The position numbers were made by a program, and so were the translations under genes. Source: Bradyrhizobium sp. SRL28 (GTDB lineage: Bacteria; Pseudomonadota; Alphaproteobacteria; Rhizobiales; Xanthobacteraceae). From it: a DNA stretch of 34,864 nt. The stretch spans positions 1 to 34,864 of the forward strand of contig NZ_JAHEAG010000050.1 of the NCBI RefSeq assembly GCF_018596315.1, given 5' to 3'. The notes beneath the pieces are model-generated. The model saw only the letters and a program-made list of their open reading frames with translations. It was not told the origin of the DNA and searched no databases. Shown in pieces: positions 31,085-34,864 of this stretch (positions are counted from its first letter, which is position 1; the number at the start of each line of letters is the position of its first letter).

Positions 31085-32722
31085 GTGACTGAAACCGTGA
31101 CTATTCCCACCCCGCGCGGTGGCCTGGCGCGGATGTCGCGCCGGGTGATGAACCTGGCGCATATCCCGACCCAGAATGCCCGCCGCCATGGCGACCGTAC
31201 GGGCTTCATCTGGGGCGACAAATCCTGGAGCTGGCGCGAGATCGACGGCCACGTCTCCGCGCTGGCCGCGGGCCTTGCCGCGCGGGGGGTCGTCAAGGGC
31301 GACCGCATCCTGGTCCATTCCAAGAATTGCGACGAGATGTTCTGGTCGATGTTCGCGGCCTTTCGCCTCGGCGCGGTCTGGGTGCCGACCAATTTCCGCC
31401 TGATGCCGGACGAGGTCGCCTATCTCGCCACCGCCTCCGGCGCGAAGGCGTTTCTGTGCCACGGCGATTTCCCCGACCACGCCACGGCGGCCGCCAATCC
31501 CGCGCTCGAATTCATCTGGCGGATCGGCGAGGGGCCGTTTGGCGAAAAATCCGTGGGCGGCGTGATCGTCGATCATGCGGGCGCCAAGGTCGATAACGCA
31601 GCAGTCGACTACGACGACCCCTGCTGGTTCTTCTTCACCTCCGGCACCACCGGCCGCTCCAAGGCGGCGGTGCTCACCCACGGCCAGATGGCCTTTGTGG
31701 TGACAAATCATCTCGCCGACCTGATGCCGGGCACGACGGAGACGGACGCCTCGCTGGTGGTCGCGCCGCTGTCGCATGGTGCCGGCGTGCACCAGCTGGT
31801 GCAGGCCGCGCGCGGCGTGCCGACCATCCTGCTGCCTTCGGAAAAATTCGACATTGCGGAAGCGTTCCGGCTGATCGAGGCGCATCGCGTCAGCAACATC
31901 TTCACCGTGCCGACCATTCTGAAGATGATGGTCGAGCATCCTTCCGTAGACAAATACGATCACTCCTCGCTGCGTTTCGTGATCTATGCCGGCGCGCCGA
32001 TGTACCGCGAGGACCAGAAGGCGGCGCTGAACAAGCTCGGGCCGGTGCTGGTGCAGTATTTCGGCCTCGGCGAGGTCACCGGCAACATCACTGTCATGCC
32101 AGCCAATCTGCACGATCCTGAGGACGGCCCGCAGGCCCGCATCGGCACCTGCGGGTTCGAGCGCACGGGCATGCAGGTCTCGATCCAGGGTGACGACGGG
32201 CGTGAGCTCAAGCCGTTCGAGACCGGCGAGATCTGCGTGATCGGTCCTGCCGTGTTCGCCGGCTATTACGACAACCCCGAGGCCAACGCGAAGGCGTTCC
32301 GCGACGGCTGGTTTCGCACCGGCGATCTCGGCCACATGGATGAGGAGGGATTCGTCTATATCACCGGCCGCGCCTCGGACATGTACATCTCTGGCGGCTC
32401 CAACATCTATCCGCGCGAGGTCGAGGAGAAGATTTTGACCCATCCCGCGATCGGCGAGGTCGCCGTGCTCGGCGTGCCCGACCCGTTCTGGGGTGAGGTG
32501 GGTGTCGCCGTCTGCGTTGCGCGCGAGGGCGCTGCCGCCGTGAGCGAGGCGGAGCTGGCCGCGTTCCTGGCGCCGAAGGTGCCGCGCTACAAGATGCCGA
32601 AGCGATTCTTCTTCTGGGAGGCGCTGCCGAAATCCGGCTACGGCAAGATTCCGAAGCGGCTGGTCCGCGATGAACTTGAGGCGCGAGGGTTGCTTGAGCT
32701 CATTTCCAAGACGGGTAGCTGA
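31085..32722 (+). CDS. Acyl-CoA synthetase (ANL superfamily)
   Basis: This 545-residue AMP-forming ligase of the fatty-acid/aromatic-acid CoA ligase group activates a carboxylic acid with ATP and CoA. The P-loop FFTSGTTGRSKAAVLTHG has SGTTGRSK at 186-193. The later motifs YYDNPEANAKAFRDGWFRTGDLGHMDEEGFVYITGR and MYISGGSNIYPREVEE, and catalytic K521 in SGYGKIPKR, are intact, so it should be active. The start is uncertain: GTG at 31085 (MTETVTIPTPRGGLARM) looks natural, ATG at 31133 is an alternative, and a TTG at 31004 is less likely. The DUF296 gene begins 4 nt after its stop. The substrate cannot be read from sequence. Confidence 0.9.
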   Translation: MTETVTIPTPRGGLARMSRRVMNLAHIPTQNARRHGDRTGFIWGDKSWSWREIDGHVSALAAGLAARGVVKGDRILVHSKNCDEMFWSMFAAFRLGAVWVPTNFRLMPDEVAYLATASGAKAFLCHGDFPDHATAAANPALEFIWRIGEGPFGEKSVGGVIVDHAGAKVDNAAVDYDDPCWFFFTSGTTGRSKAAVLTHGQMAFVVTNHLADLMPGTTETDASLVVAPLSHGAGVHQLVQAARGVPTILLPSEKFDIAEAFRLIEAHRVSNIFTVPTILKMMVEHPSVDKYDHSSLRFVIYAGAPMYREDQKAALNKLGPVLVQYFGLGEVTGNITVMPANLHDPEDGPQARIGTCGFERTGMQVSIQGDDGRELKPFETGEICVIGPAVFAGYYDNPEANAKAFRDGWFRTGDLGHMDEEGFVYITGRASDMYISGGSNIYPREVEEKILTHPAIGEVAVLGVPDPFWGEVGVAVCVAREGAAAVSEAELAAFLAPKVPRYKMPKRFFFWEALPKSGYGKIPKRLVRDELEARGLLELISKTGS

Positions 32723-32726
32723 GGCG

Positions 32727-33584
32727 ATGCGCAGCATCGCGCAGCCCGGGCCGCCTGTGCCCGAGCGCATCCAATGGGTCGAGGCGCGGGGCCGGGCATT
32801 TTCATTCACGCTTGCCGCCGGCCTGCCGCTGCTGGAGGCCGCGCGCCGCGGCTTTGCCGAAGCCGGGTTTTCAGGCGGCGTGCTGAGCACGCGGGGAGGG
32901 GCGCTCGGGCCCTTTGCCTATGTGATGCCGGCGCTGTCGAAGACCGGCGCCAATGCGGCGTTCTACAGCGACACCTTTCGGCCCTCCGGCATCACGCGGC
33001 TCAAGCTCGGCGCAATGACGCTCGGCGAGCGTGATGGCGCGCCGTTCTTCCATTGCCACGGGCTGTGGACCGAGACCGACGGACATCTGCACGGCGGCCA
33101 CATCCTTCCCGAGGAGAGCATCGTCGCCGAATCATTCGCGGTGGAAGCGTTCGGCATCGACGGCGCGATGTTTGTGGCCGAGCCCGATCCCGAGACCAAT
33201 TTCAAATTGTTCGGCCCGGTGGCGCGCGCCGGCACGGATGTGAAGGCCGAGAGCCGCGCCTTCGCGCTGCGGCTGCGGCCGAATCAGGATTTTGCTGCGG
33301 CGCTGGAGACCTTCTGCCGGCAGCACGGAATTTTGCGGGCGCGGATGCACGGCGGCGTCGGCTCCACCATCGGTGCGCATTTCACCGACGGCCGGACTGT
33401 CGTGCCGTTTGCGACCGAGCTTGCGATCAAGGCCGGCAGCATTGCACCGGGTGCCGATGGCACGCTGCAGGCGGAGCTCGATGTCGCGCTGGTCGATTAT
33501 CTCGGCGGCATCGCCGAGGGCCGGCTGATGCGCGGCGACAATCCGGTGCTGATGACGATGGAGCTGGTGCTCGAGGTGATCTGA
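32727..33584 (+). CDS. Tandem DUF296/PCC-domain protein
   Basis: The protein is 285 residues. The first DUF296 (PCC) domain, about 25-160, has the conserved histidine cluster in FFHCHGLWTETDGHLHGGHIL. A second, degenerate copy (about 170-285) ends DNPVLMTMELVLEVI. The domain in plants occurs in AT-hook proteins; in bacteria it occurs alone, binds metal through the histidines, and has no settled function. ATG at 32727 follows GAGG and lies 4 nt after the acyl-CoA synthetase stop; an earlier in-frame start inside that gene is less likely. Tight coupling suggests work on the same acyl or aromatic substrate, but that is inference. Confidence 0.83.
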   Translation: MRSIAQPGPPVPERIQWVEARGRAFSFTLAAGLPLLEAARRGFAEAGFSGGVLSTRGGALGPFAYVMPALSKTGANAAFYSDTFRPSGITRLKLGAMTLGERDGAPFFHCHGLWTETDGHLHGGHILPEESIVAESFAVEAFGIDGAMFVAEPDPETNFKLFGPVARAGTDVKAESRAFALRLRPNQDFAAALETFCRQHGILRARMHGGVGSTIGAHFTDGRTVVPFATELAIKAGSIAPGADGTLQAELDVALVDYLGGIAEGRLMRGDNPVLMTMELVLEVI

Positions 33585-33599
33585 GTTTTTCGCAAATCC

Positions 33600-33693
33600 G
33601 TAGGGTGGGCAAAGGCGCGTTAGCGCCGTGCCCACCATCTCTCGAAGAGGATCATGCTGAATGGTGGGCACGCTTGCGCTTTGCCCACCCTAC
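33600..33693. repeat. Palindromic repeat, family R3
   Basis: GTAGGGTGGGCAAAG on the left matches CTTTGCCCACCCTAC on the right, with inner GTGCCCACCAT and ATGGTGGGCAC arms. Only one copy is present. It lies between the convergent DUF296 and outer-membrane-protein genes. Confidence 0.8.
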
Positions 33694-33721
33694 GCAGCAA
33701 CTACGCAGCTACATCCACGTC

Positions 33722-34375
33722 TTACCGGAAGTGATAGTTCACGCCGACCTTGATGGTGTGGAAGTCGAAGCTGCCGGAGTCCGCCGGGAAGCCGCCGAAA
33801 TTGTAGGTCTCGCTGCCGAGGCTGGTGTACATGTATTCGGCCTTGGCCGACCAATTCGGCGTGAACAAATATTCGAGGCCGCCGCCGATGGTGTAGCCGG
33901 TATGAGTCTGGCTGTCCGCGAGCGTGTCGATGCCGTCCGTGAGGGACGTCTTGGCGTTGGCCCACGCCCAACCACCCTTGGCGTAGAGGAGGGCTGCATC
34001 GATGGCGAAGCCGGCGCGGCCGGTCACGCTGCCGAATGCATTGATCTTGTTTTCTGTCGTGACCAGGAAGCCGCCAGCGTCCTCGGTGAAGCGGTCCTTG
34101 ATGCCGGCGCCCGCGGCGTCGACTTCGACACCGAAGACGAACTGGCTGCCCGGAAGTTGCCAGTTGTAGCCGACGGTGCCGCCGCCGAAGCCGCCGCTGC
34201 CGGCATCGGTCTCCCAGCCAAAGCCGCCCATCGCGCCGACATAGAAACCGGACCAGTTATACGCCGGAGACACCACCGCTGGAGGAGCCTTGGTGTAAGG
34301 CCGCGCCCGCATGTCGGCGGCCGAGGCCGCAGTCGCGACCGAGAGGGCCACACCAGCTAGAAGTAGTTGTTTCAT
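33722..34375 (-). CDS. Outer-membrane beta-barrel protein, Omp25/Omp31 family
   Basis: This 217-residue protein has a Sec signal peptide (MKQLLLAGVALSVATAASA-AD). The mature part begins with the usual Pro-rich strand (YTKAPPAVVSPAYNWSGFYVGAMGGFGW) and continues as alternating aromatic/polar strands: GTVGYNWQLPGSQFVFGVEVD, SVTGRAGFAID, LLYAKGGWAW, GYTIGGGLEYLF, WSAKAEYMYTSLG, HTIKVGVNYHF. This matches the rhizobial Omp25/31 eight-stranded barrels, which stabilise the outer membrane. The terminal Phe is followed by one extra Arg. AGGGGAC precedes the ATG at 34375 by 7 nt. The gene is single. Confidence 0.92.
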   Translation of the reverse strand: MKQLLLAGVALSVATAASAADMRARPYTKAPPAVVSPAYNWSGFYVGAMGGFGWETDAGSGGFGGGTVGYNWQLPGSQFVFGVEVDAAGAGIKDRFTEDAGGFLVTTENKINAFGSVTGRAGFAIDAALLYAKGGWAWANAKTSLTDGIDTLADSQTHTGYTIGGGLEYLFTPNWSAKAEYMYTSLGSETYNFGGFPADSGSFDFHTIKVGVNYHFR

Positions 34376-34739
34376 ATTTTGTCCCCTGTAGTTGAACATT
34401 CGCATAATCCCCCGCAGGCCCATAACGGGGCCGATCTCACCGGCATGGTGACGTAAAGTGCTGAAAGCGGACGCGAACGCGCCCTCGAGAGTCATCTGCA
34501 AGCGACGTTTGCGCGGATGTGAGAACGACCGCCTGCAGGTTAACCATACGATATGTATGCCGGCAAAAATTGGACCGAAGCGCGACCGCGCATTGGCGCG
34601 GGCAGGTTGCTATTTCGACAGCAGTGCGGCGACGTGTGGTGTGAGATGAGTTCTCGATGTGCGAGAGAGCGGCTGCGTTCGTTCGATCATGATTGTTATG
34701 TCCCTGCATGCGAGTGTTAAGTGCGCTGCGGCCTATCCA
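34376..34739. other. Intergenic region upstream of the outer-membrane protein gene
   Basis: No supportable gene is seen in these 364 nt. The first 100 nt should hold the promoter of the Omp25/31-type gene; on the minus strand GGGATTATGCG offers a weak -10. The rest shows no strong hairpin or repeat. Confidence 0.5.
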
Positions 34740-34847
34740 CGTTATTGCGAGCGCAGCGAAGCAATCCATAGCGCGGCAAGCGGAGAGGTGGATTGCTTCC
34801 GCCTTCGCTAAAGCTACGGCGGACAAGTCGCTGCGCTCGCAATGACG
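34740..34847. repeat. Palindromic repeat, family R4
   Basis: CGTTATTGCGAGCGCAGCGA on the left pairs with TCGCTGCGCTCGCAATGACG on the right with one mismatch, and AGCAATCCAT pairs inside with GTGGATTGCT. Elements with CATTGCGAGCG...AAGCAATCCA are, from general knowledge, frequent in Bradyrhizobium and Rhodopseudomonas genomes. One copy is present, at the window edge. Confidence 0.8.
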
Positions 34848-34864
34848 GGGAAATGGCGACGCAG

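Noticed and set aside
30767..32890. Very long open frame on the minus strand (707 codons) opposite the acyl-CoA synthetase
   Set aside because: It is antisense to a gene with intact ANL motifs. Its translation is rich in Arg, His, Ala and Gly without domain structure, as expected for the shadow frame of a GC-rich gene.
33053..34360. 435-codon plus-strand frame across the DUF296 and outer-membrane genes
   Set aside because: It crosses the R3 repeat and lies antisense to a clear Omp25/31 gene; composition is that of a shadow frame.
1..34864. CRISPR array, insertion sequence, prophage, tRNA or rRNA
   Set aside because: No regularly spaced direct repeats, transposase or integrase motifs, tRNA cloverleaf or rRNA signature sequence was found. 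The repeats present are dispersed palindromes.

Overview
The window is GC-rich alphaproteobacterial chromosome, most likely Bradyrhizobium or a close relative (Nitrobacteraceae). This rests on the gene order erpA / dgt-argS-SPOR-nagZ-scpAB-tatABC-serS-surE-pcm-nlpD-yajC-secDF, on a single-domain receiver of the PFxFATGY class with an EcfG-type promoter, on an Omp25/31-type porin-like protein, and on several families of 60-120 bp palindromic intergenic repeats of the sort scattered through Bradyrhizobium genomes. The species assignment is inference; no rRNA or tRNA gene is present to fix it.

Layout. 1-369: non-coding, with a multi-hairpin element and one copy of a two-hairpin repeat. 370-11402: housekeeping block. 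erpA (Fe-S insertion) diverges from dgt and argS. A membrane-anchored SPOR-domain protein, nagZ, scpA and scpB follow, then tatA, tatB, tatC and serS. 11415-15552: a Pro-rich unknown protein, surE, a convergent stress-type receiver gene on the minus strand, pcm and a LysM/LytM lipoprotein resembling NlpD. 15671-21190: a DUF815 AAA+ ATPase diverges from yajC-secD-secF, which is followed by homologues of the mitochondrial complex I assembly factors NDUFAF3 and NDUFAF6, overlapping by 4 nt. 21338-24133 (minus strand): a kinase-like protein fused to an acyl-CoA-synthetase C-terminal domain, trmFO, and a 50-residue DUF1127 protein.

After about 24.1 kb the window becomes accessory-like, with short genes, wide spacers and mixed strands. 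It holds an 830-nt spacer with a palindrome cluster, a small exported two-cysteine protein, an MltB-type lytic transglycosylase, a DUF2189 membrane protein, a DUF3597 protein, a FAH-family enzyme carrying a twin-arginine signal, a small GNAT protein, a frameshifted TPR remnant, an SPW-repeat membrane protein, an exported DUF3828 protein, a 42-residue CxxCxGxG zinc-ribbon-like protein, an acyl-CoA synthetase paired with a tandem DUF296/PCC protein, and an outer-membrane beta-barrel.

How the parts fit. Two export machines are encoded (Tat, and YajC-SecDF), and two proteins in the window have Tat-type signals. Envelope maintenance is a second theme: SPOR protein, NagZ, NlpD-like lipoprotein, MltB and Omp25/31. 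The most interesting items are the kinase/ANL-C fusion, the PFxFATGY receiver with an exact EcfG promoter, the SecDF-NDUFAF3-NDUFAF6 linkage in which the NDUFAF6 homologue lacks prenyl-synthase aspartates, and the Tat-exported FAH protein. No CRISPR array, insertion sequence, prophage, tRNA or rRNA was seen.
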